Assembly (NCBI GenBank): GCA_963555705.1
Contig: OY743170.1
Location: 11,447,096 to 11,511,095 of the forward strand
Length of the DNA stretch: 64,000 nucleotides
Reading direction: 5' to 3'
DNA from: Ligustrum vulgare
Taxonomy: Eukaryota > Streptophyta > Magnoliopsida > Lamiales > Oleaceae
Shown: one piece after another, positions 26,324 through 37,017 of the stretch
Numbering within the stretch: the first letter of the stretch is position 1
Layout of the letters: each line of letters opens with the position of its first letter
Notes under the pieces: model-generated
What the model was told of the DNA's origin: nothing
Seen by the model: only the letters and a program-made list of their open reading frames with translations
Databases searched by the model: none
Translations under genes and position numbers: made by a program

Positions 26324-29300
26324 CTGTAAAATATATTCCAATTATGTTGATGAAAAGAAAAAAACATTATCTGGGTAGCTAAGTACCTATTATGGAACTT
26401 TGAAAAAGAAATGTTCATTTACAAGCAGGTAATTCTATAAAACAGAAATTTCTATCCACAACCTGTTTATTCTTGCTTGCTTAGAATTGTAATAAAAGCA
26501 AGTGCATTTCTTTATGCCTCAAACATGGATACTTCTTTCATATTCAATTTTAAGACCTTTTATAACCCCCCAAAACAGCAAACAGAATACAGTCCTGGGC
26601 AAGTCTGCAACAAGAAAATGCATCGCCGTTCCAAATTCTCAATGACTAAGTCTCTGTTTGGAAATACTTTTTTTTTTTTTTTTAATAAACAGCCACGAAG
26701 CAACATTCCATTAAACCCTTTTTTTTTTAATAGTCAACATTTTGGTTGGTCAAAGATTTCCATCAACCATTTTTTACTTTTCAAAAAAATGTGCCATGTT
26801 CTCACGTCACTATTTATCAATAATATTTAGAAGCAATTGTTTATAACGGGTTGCCAAACACACTATAAAGTATAAAACATTTCATGAATTGAAATAACTT
26901 TGAAGTTTGCTTCTTTTGAAATTGCATGGACCTTGAAATGAAAGACTGTAAAAATTGGGCACCCACCATTTATGCAATCCACATCTTAATGGCCCACAAT
27001 TCCATGAAATTAGGCAAAGGCAACAACTTAAAATGCTTAAGTAACTGGTATGAAATTGTTGAGGGCGGTAAAAAAATAGTGACAAAGAAAATGATCAACA
27101 AATGACAGGATCAGCAATGAAGATTGAGAACTCGAAAGGGTGGAACACTATAACATTATGAAACTAACTCCATTGGATAAAATGTGAAAGAACTCATGAG
27201 GAATGAACTGTAAATGCCAAGTATGGTCAATAGCAAGTCTAGGGTTTATGTCCTATGGATCTCCATAGCGACAAAGCGAGACTACATCCAAATCTGCCAC
27301 ATGCCACCGCAGGCAATCGTTTATGGACCTGACTTCGAAACCAGTGGAAGGCTGGAAGCCGTCTAACATAGTGAATATAAGTGCAATCAACTGCAAGATA
27401 TGGGCGACGTTGGGGTTTGGTGGACTGGATGTTATAAATAGAGACTTAGAATACTCCAACAAGGAATTGGTTTCCAGGGTACCCATCTTCACATCTTTTC
27501 CACGTTTTAAACTTCATTGCCATAGCATTCGCATTAGCTAAATCCTATAAATAATTTGCACTTAGGACAACTTAATCTTTTCACTGGCTAACATCAAATT
27601 TTAAGTCAACATGCCCTCTTCAATCAAATGTACAACCACCAGGTTTCCTAAAACATAATTTCCTACCAACTGCCTTACTGAAGACACTTTTGTCAATCCA
27701 TCTTAAGGATGAATAAAGTCGCTGATATAGCACATATAGCACATAAAAATCCTGTCCATGGAATAAAAAGGCACTACTGAGGCGCGCCTCAAGACGCTAA
27801 TAAATAAGCTTTTTTGGTAAGGCGGGCGCCTCATTGCTTGAGGCGTAGGCCTCGATTCTTATGCCTCAAGAGGCGTGAGCCTCAGTTATATTTTTAATTT
27901 TTAAAATTTTAGGCCAAAAAACAATAATATATATGCTTGGGCCCAAAGAAAATATAAACTTGGGCCTATTTTTTAACATAATAATAAAAAACATCATCCC
28001 AAAGATTTTAAATAAACAAAAACCCAACTCAACCAACAATCTTCTCTGAGAAGGAACTGCAGACACAGCAGTGATAATGATTAGTGCAAATCCTTCTAAA
28101 ATTTTTCAGTTTAACTTTTTTTTCAATTGCAACATAAGGGAAAATATCTTCCCTTACATAATATTTTTGATAGTTGGATCGTGCTTTTTTGTTAGAACTA
28201 CTAATTTTGGGCAATAGATATAGTTGCTACATTAAATATGAATATGAAGTAGTCTATTTTTATTGGAGAAATAGACTTTATAATAGTATTTTAAATTTTT
28301 GTCTAATTTTTTAGGTTTGCCTTGAGGCTTACGCCTCACCTCATGAACTAAAAACGCCTCAGTACCTATTTCCGCCTTTTAAACATTGTTCATGTCCCAA
28401 TTAAGAAACGTGAGAATCCCATTTGTGAGTAGTCTCTGCAACCAATCCCATGGGCATGGCCAGCACAACCTGTCCAACAGCCCATTATGGCCAGTCAGCA
28501 TTCAAGAGACCCCTCTAAATTCATCCAGTGAAATTTTGAGTTTCACCAGGTCAAGAAGAACCTATCTAATTGACCGTCAAGACCTCCAACATCTTCACAC
28601 AATCCTATTCACGAAATTAGCCAATGACTCAAAGGCTATAAAATCTCTGCCTTAATAGTCAGATACAGAGGTGAGGTAATAATAATCGGTTCAAATTGAA
28701 TGCAACATTTGTAACAGAGAAACTAACACTAAACCCACCAAAAATGATGGAGCCATAATGAAAAAAACAAAGAGACGAGATCATTGCAGCAGATCCTAGT
28801 TTACAACAATTTTATGTTCCAAATGCCTTTTCTACATGACGAATGAATGTGTGGTTGATAAGACCATTCACTGTTTCTTGAAGCTCGATTAGGGCAGTAT
28901 TACTACTAGACTAGTAGCCTTACTTTACAAATGATTCAGTAGAATGTCTTTAAATAATGAAAATTGTGTTTTTACTTTCTAAGAAGACAAAATTTAACAA
29001 TAACTACTTTGCTAAATTGAGCAAAAAGGAGTGCAGACCCAAACGAACAGGAAATATAAACGATGAGAGGACTCTTGGACCCTCCTTTATATCACATTAC
29101 TCTCTTACTTAGACATCAAAACTTAAAAATATAAATGGAATTGTTGGTTAAAGAGAATCAGAAAAAACCATACACCTGCCTATTGGTAAGATTCAGGAAA
29201 GTTGGATTCAAAATCAGCCTCGAAACTTTAAGATATTTTTAAAGTAAACCAGATAAAGAGTTCATTCTATTTGTGAAGAGACGTAGCTGCTTTACAACAC

Positions 29301-29619
29301 CAAATTACAATACACTAATGATTAATGTGTAACTGATCCCATCTTACGAGAATTAAATCACAAAATAAATCAAGACTCCTCCCCCACCCCTCGAATTAAG
29401 AAGGTAAATTATTGAGGGGTAACTTAAAAACCCTAGAGTACGTAACCTTAACAAATCCAGCAACAACATTCTATGTTCCTTACTAAAAAGATTTTTTTCA
29501 TCAGATAAGCTGAATCTCAACTTCACGAATATGTGATGAACACAATAAATCACAAAGATCGTATAAAAAGTCATATGAATAAACTTATAATTCAATAGCA
29601 GCCATAGAAAGGACTGTAC
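26324..29619 (-). other. Probable BUD31 5' UTR intron
   Basis: It runs from a donor at the left edge of the leader exon (GTACAG read on minus) to the acceptor before the ATG exon. This 3.3-kb stretch holds a foldback insertion (about 27766-28385) and a TTTGG-type MITE remnant (about 26650-26870). No coding exon was recognised, though 27250-27490 and 28390-28660 are less AT-rich and could be old gene fragments. Confidence 0.55.
27766..28385. repeat. GCCTCAAGGC-type foldback element
   Basis: Both ends are crowded with GAGGCG/CGCCTC and GCCTTGAGGC words in opposite orientation (27770-27885 and 28315-28380). The flanks GTCCATGG and GTTCATGT are a rough 8-bp duplication. A similar set of words occurs at 43457-44020. 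Likely a non-autonomous DNA transposon; the borders are approximate. Confidence 0.45.
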
Positions 29620-29755
29620 CAGAGAGTGTAGAGATTCGGCGTCGGTGGAGGGAGTGGCAGTCGAGATGGAGATGAAGACGGACAAGGACAAGGACAAGGA
29701 CAAGGACAAGGACACAGACACGGAGAGCAGCGAGAAGTGGAAGGTTCGAGTTCAG
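29620..29755 (-). promoter_or_regulatory. BUD31 leader exon (5' UTR)
   Basis: Less AT-rich DNA ends in CTCTCTG followed by a GT donor at plus 29618-29619. It includes five to six GGACAA hexamers (29677-29712; CTTGTC pyrimidine-rich in the mRNA). The transcription start is not fixed; 29755 is an estimate. The promoter should lie at about 29756-29950, just left of the palindromic array. Confidence 0.55.
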
Positions 29756-29946
29756 AATGTTGGAATCTCTTCTTTTAACTTCGGGCTTCGTTGTATTTTT
29801 TATTTTTTACTCAGAAAGTGAGGAGAAAATACGGGCGTGATTAGAAATGGATTAAGAAATGGATTATTAACACAACTATCCTTATTTTTGGACTATTTAC
29901 AAAAATACATTTTAAAAATTTTTAAGAAATAAAAATACTTTATAAA

Positions 29947-31215
29947 TTATGGGGGCCACTTTTTTAATATTTTTGTCACTTTTTTAAAAAGGTGACATAA
30001 TGTCGCTTATTTTTAAAAAATTGATATGTACGTTACTTTCTTAATCAAATATAAATTAAAATCTTAGAATAAATTCATGACTTGTTAAGTTTATTCAAAA
30101 TATTGAAATAATTTAATGTTACTTTTTATCACTTTTTTTTTTTTTAACTAAAAGTGACAATTTGTCATTTTTTATCTATTGAAGGTCAATTTCATTTTAT
30201 TAATATTCATCAGTGGCTAACAAATTACACAAGTCCACAAACATTAATAGATATATTACACAATGTCATTTTTTTTCTTTATCAGTTTTTGATTTAACTC
30301 GCTTTTTCTTTTAATTAAAAAGTGATACGATGTTACTTTTTAGTAAAACAAAGTGACTTTTTTTTACTTTTTACTACTTGAATATTACTTTTTTAATTTT
30401 TAATAAAAAAGTGACACAAGATGCAATGTCACTTTTTAAATAAAAAATGACCCATTACACAATGTCACTTTTTATCATTTTATCACTTTTTTCCACCTTT
30501 TTAAAGAAAAAATGACAAAATGTCACTTTTTTTTTTTTTTTTTTTTTTTACTAAAATGTGACACAATGCAACCTTTTTTTTTTAAGAAAAATTGACAAAA
30601 TACCACTTTTTAAAAATTAAAAAAAAAATCTTCTAAAAAAATGACATAGAGTGCCACTTTTTTAAAACTTTTGTCACATTTTTAATAATTTTCTCATTTA
30701 TTTTTTAAAAAAGTCACACAATGTCACTTTTTATCACCATTTCTTTGAAATAAAAAGTGATACTTTACTATTTTTTTTTGCTCGAATGTCACTTTTTCAA
30801 TTTTTGCAATATTCATTACACAATTTCAAAAAAGTGGCATTGTGTCACTTTTTATCACTTTTTCTTTGAACTAAAAAGTGACAATATCACATTTTCTATG
30901 AACTAAAATGTGGCACTATGTCACTTTTTAGAAGAAAAAAAAAGTGACATTTTGTCATATTTTTCTATTTGAATGCCACTTTTTTAATTAAACAAAAATT
31001 AATGTAATTTTTTATTATTGTGTCACTTTTTTAATATTGTCATTTTTCATTTTTTAAAAAGTGACAAAATGAAACTTTTTTTTAAAAAAAGTGACAGAAT
31101 ATCACTTTTTCTTTTAATTAAAAAGTGACACAATATCACTTTTTAGTTTTTACTTAAAAAAGTGACACGGTGTCACTTTTTTATTTGAACGTCACTTTTT
31201 TAGTTGTAATGTCAT
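29947..31215. repeat. Array of palindromic AAAGTGACA/TGTCACTTT units
   Basis: About 1.25 kb is built almost only from AAAAAGTGACAC and its inverse GTGTCACTTTTT, alternating irregularly with poly-T/poly-A spacers. By eye there are about a dozen GTGAC and a dozen GTCAC, plus many one-off variants (ATGAC, GTCAT, GTGAT). Neighbouring inverse units can pair, for example around 30840-30900 and 31080-31170. No open frame is present. Confidence 0.85.
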
Positions 31216-31334
31216 TTTTTGCAATATTAATAGTTGACACAATTGCATTCTTTTCCCTGTATATTTTCAATTCTTCCCATGGCATATGTGACGTATGAAA
31301 TGAACCAATTTTTCCCAATAAAAGTTCATAGAAT

Positions 31335-31664
31335 CTATGGACATTTTGAACAGTGTGTCAGCTCACGAAGCCTATGCAATCCGTTTAACAAATCCCCACA
31401 AACCAGCCGCTTTCCAAACCAGTTTTGCCCTCTCACGTGTAAAAAAGATGTGGAAGTTCGATTCATGTGCACCACAGAAGTATTAGCCAGTATTATCCAA
31501 GATCCCCTTCTAGCCGAGCTTTTCGCCTGAGGGGTTATGTTGTGAAATAATCTCCAGAGGCAAATACGGACATGGGGGGCAACCTGAAGGCTCCATAGCG
31601 TTGTCCACCATCTGGAATCAAAGTTCATGCTACTCCCAACATTATTTTCGTTTAGGCCTAACAA
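31335..31664 (-). pseudogene. LINE fragment: zinc-binding RT domain (zf-RVT)
   Basis: A 109-codon frame reads WWTTLWSLQVAPHVRICLWR followed by LFHNITPQA. This matches the W..LW.L.V....R...WR..H pattern of the zf-RVT domain downstream of plant non-LTR reverse transcriptases. It has no RT in front and runs into the palindromic array behind, so it is an isolated remnant. Confidence 0.65.
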
Positions 31665-32217
31665 AAGTTTATACCCACTTTTGGGAGGTTTTTAGATTTA
31701 ACACCATTACACCGTATTTGTACCTATTTTAAAAGTTAAAAATAGTTATGAGGGTATTTTTGAAAACAGGTCAAAAAGCAGGGTAAAGCATGTAATTTCC
31801 TCTTAAGAAATTATGTTATTTATAAATTAATTTATAATTATAAATTATAAAAATTGCGTTAAAAAAGAAAGGTCATAAAAGGAAGAATAGTTGAAGTGTT
31901 ATAGACATTACATTTCTCTAATTCACTTTTTAATCACGTATATTTTCTTAAATTATATTTTAACAAAATATTTACCTCAAAAATATTAGATTCTTTATTT
32001 TTATATATATATATATATTTATTTATTTATTTTATTTTATTTTTGCAAACAAAAGCTTATTATAAACAAATTTATAAATAACACATTTCCTCAAATCAAT
32101 TTTTAGTCGCACACAATTTCTCAAATCACATTTCAACCACATATTTTACTTTGAAAATATCACATTCTTTATTTATAAATATTTGTTTCCGCCGAACCAA
32201 AGTTAATTTACTAAAGT
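31665..32217. other. AT-rich stretch, MITE remnant
   Basis: Contains a copy of the TTTATAAATTA / ATCACATTTCAACCAC element (reverse sense) at about 31800-32200. Nothing coding is seen. Confidence 0.4.
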
Positions 32218-33165
32218 TTGAAATGTTTTTCATTGATCACTCAACTTTATAGCTTTGTACTTCATCATCCACCAACTTTGAGTATTATAACGAATTACTC
32301 AATAAACTTTAAAAAGATTTTTTTGATTACTCAACTTTAGAACATTGCAAGGAAAATCGACTACTTTTTTTTTTTTACTCACCCCGGCTACGTGTCTTTG
32401 GGACCCTTCGCCTGCCCACCAACATTAATTCAACTTTAAAGCAATAACGATCCAAAAATTAATTCAATGAGATTATGAAAGCACGATATATGAAAGAAAT
32501 TTTTAAACATGTTAGAATAGAATAATAAAAATATTACAATAGTGTCATTCTTAAACTAGTTGATACGGTACAATGATTTAATGATTTGTCCCTCACATGA
32601 ATCAATGTTTTTTAGTCACTATTCATTATTATTAAAAACACCCACAACTACATAAGTTAAAGTTCTCAACTCGATAAATAACAAAAATATGAATATTAAG
32701 ATTACTAATGGCTGAGATAACAATAGATGATTTGTAATAAATAATAATAAATCGAATTGTGTAACATAAGAATGTGAAAAGAGTAGTATATTGATTTTTT
32801 CTTCAATAATATTAAAGAAAATAAACATTTTAAAGTTCTCTGAATAATCCATGACAATACCCAAAGTTGAGTGGATGATGGAGTACTCTAAAATTGAATG
32901 ATCAATGAGAAACATTTCGAAATTCGATGAGTAACTCTTAACAACTCTAAAAAATTAGTAGGGTATGGAGGGTGACACTCTAAAGCTGAGTGATCAATGA
33001 GAGTACTCTAAAATTGAATGATCAATGAGAAACATTTCGAAATTTGATGAGTAACTCTTAACAACTCTAAAAAATTAGTAGGGTATGGAGGGTGACACTC
33101 TAAAGCTGAGTGATCAATGAGAAGCAGTTCGAAGTTCGATGAGTAAAACGTGATTCACAATCAAA
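32218..33165. repeat. Inverted-repeat element
   Basis: The left side (TTTTCATTGATCACTCAACTTTA) and the right side (CTGAGTGATCAATGAGAAG and TTCGATGAGTAA) are inverted copies of the same words, so the ends can fold back. The TGATCACTCAACTTT type is widespread in plant genomes as a foldback or Mutator-like MITE; that label is an inference. The right half contains the 120-bp duplication. Confidence 0.5.
32881..33120. repeat. 120-bp tandem duplication
   Basis: 32881-33000 and 33001-33120 are the same 120 bases apart from one C-to-T change (position 32924 versus 33044). A partial third unit follows from 33121. Confidence 0.95.
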
Positions 33166-33319
33166 TTTTGGTAAGTATTGAAATGTTTGACTCCATTTTA
33201 TCAGTAAAAAATTAAAAATTATTTTATACATAAATCGTGCAATCTAAGAATTCTATTTAATGAAATCTATTTGAAAAAAATCTACATACAAAATGTCCTT
33301 AATTTTTCAGGTCAAAATG

Positions 33320-33441
33320 ATGTCTTAGCTGATACTGTAAATCTTCTTCGAGATGTTAGGTGTGGTTCTTTTCAATATATTCCCCGTCAAGTGGATATGG
33401 CCCATATTCCAGCTTCAACATATGTATTGGATAGAAACTGA
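33320..33441 (+). pseudogene. RNase H-like (RVT_3) C-terminal fragment
   Basis: An in-frame stretch ending at the stop near 33441 reads NDVLADTVNLLRDVRCGSF, then QYIPRQVDMAHIPASTYVL. This fits the end of the plant RVT_3 RNase H-like domain (basic R-Q-N/D then AH). It is preceded by TTTTTCAG, an acceptor-like site. No other part of the domain is seen. Confidence 0.45.
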
Positions 33442-33754
33442 ACAAACTTTGTACTTATCTTTATATCGAATACAGTTTGTACTTTGTTTTGGGGAAAAAA
33501 TGTAATTACTTCAATGAATCTCATTTAAATTTTAATGTTATTGTTGCGGTTCCAACATGTTCTTGTCCCGTTTACGTTCTTATTAACATTCAATTAAGAG
33601 GAAATCATCATGTTTCAACCTAATGACGTTTTTATTCAAATATTTGACAAACTTTTCTATTTTCTATTTTTATATTATTTAAAGATATAATGAACAAATA
33701 AATGTTTTATGCTCGCCAATTTTTTTGAACGAAAATTATTATCGGGGATAAGAT

Positions 33755-35600
33755 TGTTGACCCGAGAGTAAACTAACCAAGAGGGGGGTGAATTGGTTTA
33801 TAAAACTTTTTCGATAAATAATCTCAAACTTAAAATCAATAGGTACAAGTATTAGCACTTAGTGTTACAAGTAACTAATCTATCAATGTAGTGTGCTATA
33901 TATGTGTAAACTTAATTGATAAGTCAAGTATAGCACTTAGATATAGTGTTGCACAATATAAATTGATAGAATAGAGTAAGTGCAATGTAAGTAAGTAAAA
34001 GGGATAAGAGAATGCAAACGCGATTTATGGAGGTTCAATCAACCAACGTGATCTACGTCCCCCATTACCGAGCTCTCCGTCACGAGCAAGGCCAAATCCA
34101 CTATTTTGGTAACTTACAACAAGGAGTACCAAATCCTTAGGCGACTTATAACAAGGAGCGCCTATCCTTTACAATCGAGTTTTCACACGGCTCTCGAAAC
34201 CAACAATCGAGTTTTCACACGGCTCTCGAAACCAACAATCGAGTTTTCACAAGGCTCTCGAAACCAATCAATATAATGAATTGAGTTTACAATTGAAATA
34301 ACTCTCTTGACAAATGATATACTCAAATTAAGTATCGAGAGAGTTAGGCTAACACTTCAATAGATAGCAATGAATTAAGCTCGAGTGTTAGAGAAAAACT
34401 TTGATGCAAATGATAATGAAAAGTTCAATGCAATCAAACAAAGTTTTTCAAATGATCTCTTGTTAAAAATATTGAATCAAATTACGTACCAAGATATGCC
34501 ACACTTGAATAATTAACAATAAGTTAAGCTCAAAGTGTTTAGGCAATGAAACTTTGATGAATCGAATGATAATGAAAAATGTAGTACAAATAATCAAAGT
34601 TCCTTAATTGGAATTTCTCTCTTTTAAAAGATTAAAACAAGTTTAGAACAAAGAGAGACTTACACTTCAATTCCAATATAGTGTGAAGATGTTGAAGAAG
34701 TTTAAACAATATAAAACCAAGAATCTTCACAAAACTTTCTTCCAAAAACTTTGATGAAATTGATAAAACAAAGTTTAGATCAATCAAAGTTTTATTGAAA
34801 ATAAAAGATGAATATAAACCAAGTAAGAACAATGAATTTTCACAAGAAAGTTTGTATAAAATGTTTTCTAAGTTGTTGTGAATGAATGCAAGAGAGAAGG
34901 CTATTTATAGATCAAATTTTGCACATTCTGTCTTTTGCGGTCGACCTCAATATATCCGTTGCAAGAAAATAGCCGTTGAGTTCAAAAACAGCAGTGCGGA
35001 AGATCAGTGCGGTCGACCTCTCTTTTGTCATGCGGTCGACCCCCCCTTCATGCGGTCGACCTCTCTGGTCGACCTCAAAAAACAACATTTCAAGATTTTG
35101 ATTTTTCAAGGTTTTCTGACTTGTTTTTCAATAGTATAATCATGATTTAAGATCAAATAACCTTTGAAAGACAATCTTGACTTAGATAAAAATATTTTAT
35201 GCAAGTGATGAATTTTCAAGTAAGTTTCTTGATGCATAAAAATCATTTTCGAGCTCGTTGAATTTCATCGCTAAAGATTGAGAGTGTTATACCTTTACAT
35301 AGGTTAAATCAACTCTTGAACTTGAACTCTAATCTTGTATGCTTGAATTCTTGATCTTTATGTCATGTTTTTCATCATCAATTTTGATCTTTGAATATCT
35401 TCAATTCTTTCATGATCTTCTTTGCGTCTCATGTGCTCGATCACATAATTTTGATTTATATCCTTGAGAGACGATTTGAACATTGAGTGCTTTGAATATT
35501 TATCATTACATGAAACACTTGAAGCACACTTGTTAGCAACACAATAAATTCTTGTTTGTTATGATCAAAACAATAAGGTCAAATTGACCATAGGTCAACA
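33755..35600. mobile_element. Solo LTR, 1846 bp, perfect target duplication
   Basis: It opens TGTTGACC and closes GGTCAACA, flanked on both sides by AAGAT (33750-33754 and 35601-35605). The left part has the CCAAGAGGGGGGTGAATTGG text common to a widespread plant LTR-like repeat. It has no coding domain. A 32-bp unit is repeated three times at 34172-34267, and five GGTCGACC palindromes cluster at 34938-35072. The superfamily is not determined. Confidence 0.8.
34172..34267. repeat. 32-bp unit, three tandem copies
   Basis: Units at 34172, 34204 and 34236 start CAATCGAGTTTTCACA. Copy 3 has one change. They lie inside the solo LTR. Confidence 0.95.
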
Positions 35601-35605
35601 AAGAT

Positions 35606-37017
35606 GTGTTAATTAGTAATTAGTAAAACTGGTATTAAAAACTAATATGAATATAATATATTGTAAAATTATTTTTCATATATAAATCAATAAAATATTT
35701 GTTTCTTATTATTAAAGGGTTAATTTTATTAAGTTCAATGACTAGTCATACCAATTACAAAGTTCAATCGTCATTCGTGAAATGAAGAGGTTGTTTGGTG
35801 TTAAAAATTTTGGAGAAATTTTGAGTTTTTGAAAAATTGTATAGTTTGAGTTGTGGAAAATGATAAATTTCATAAATACTTCTGGTTGAAAATGAATTTG
35901 ACAAAACAGATCAAAAAAAGTAGTTGGACCAAACATACCGTAACTCTATTCTTAAAAGTAACTTTTGAGCTATAAACCCCCTGAACTCACACTTGCAGAC
36001 AGAAGTTTGTGGAAAATTTCAGGTTGATACTCATAGTACTGTTACTACGCATTTAGTCACTAAAACTAGTTAACCTATTACTATAGGTCCTTAAAAGTAT
36101 TTTGTTAACTCATTCTGTCACTGAAATTAATTAACGTTAAACATTAATCACTGTAATAACGATCAATCAAATGTAAAATTAATTATCACGTGATGAGTAA
36201 AAAATGCATTAAAGACCAATTTCAAATTCCACAGAAACGTTAGTAACAATTTGTTAAACAAACTCCTAAAAATTGATAAAACACAAACATTGTCAAACAT
36301 CTATTTAAGCCCTTGTGTGGGAGTGACTATCTAAAAAGCGATTTTTCAGATAATCTATATTTATAATAATAATTCTAGGTAAACATTTTTTTGAACCATT
36401 TTTAAATAATATTGTGACCACCAAATGAATGTGTGACTTGTCACAATGTCACTTAAAAATGTCTATAAAAAATATTCCCCCAAAATCAATCCATTTAGAG
36501 TGGGAAATCTATTAAAAATCATTTTATTTTTTTTTAAATCCAAACAAAACGGGCTAAACTACAATTCAAAAGACAACCCGTGAATTTAATTTTATTTAAG
36601 TTTAATTCCTCCTTTTACATCTCCTTTTCTAACAAAGAAAAGAGTGTAGAATGAATGAAGACAATCTCTGTTCACAACATCCTTTTCCATCAACCGATTG
36701 GATCCAATCATCCAATTCTCTTGTTGGCCTAAAAGGGTGCTCTAAAGACATTTAAAAGCTAACCACCGGACATCTCGCTCCAATTTCTCCTGACTCTTTC
36801 ACGTATCATCCCGATTCTCCCTGTCGGAATCTTTACCATCATTCCCAGAACACAATTGCACTATAATCCAAGGAAAATCAATTTCAAACCATCTTCTCTT
36901 ATAAATATAAATATACATCTCAATATATGTCAAATCATAATGCTCAAAATGGTTCCTGAACGATTGGAAATTATATTAATGAAGCCCCAATACATCCATG
37001 GCGATGCCCAGCGAAAG
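35606..37017. other. Intergenic DNA and MRE11 3' UTR
   Basis: 35780-35940 is a TTTGGT...ACCAAAC foldback MITE-like remnant. From about 36600 the sequence is less AT-rich. The MRE11 3' UTR should run left from 37017, but its end is not visible. No coding region was recognised. Confidence 0.45.

Noticed and set aside
26477..26830. 117-codon plus frame opposite the BUD31 leader intron
   Set aside because: It crosses a poly-T run and a MITE remnant, with no domain and low-complexity composition.
29353..29721. Protein starting with Ser-Leu repeats near the BUD31 leader
   Set aside because: The repeat is the CTTGTC hexamer of the leader exon. The rest is intron and has no domain.
34172..34267. 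CRISPR-like array (three 32-bp repeats)
   Set aside because: The copies are directly adjacent with no spacers and lie inside a plant solo LTR.
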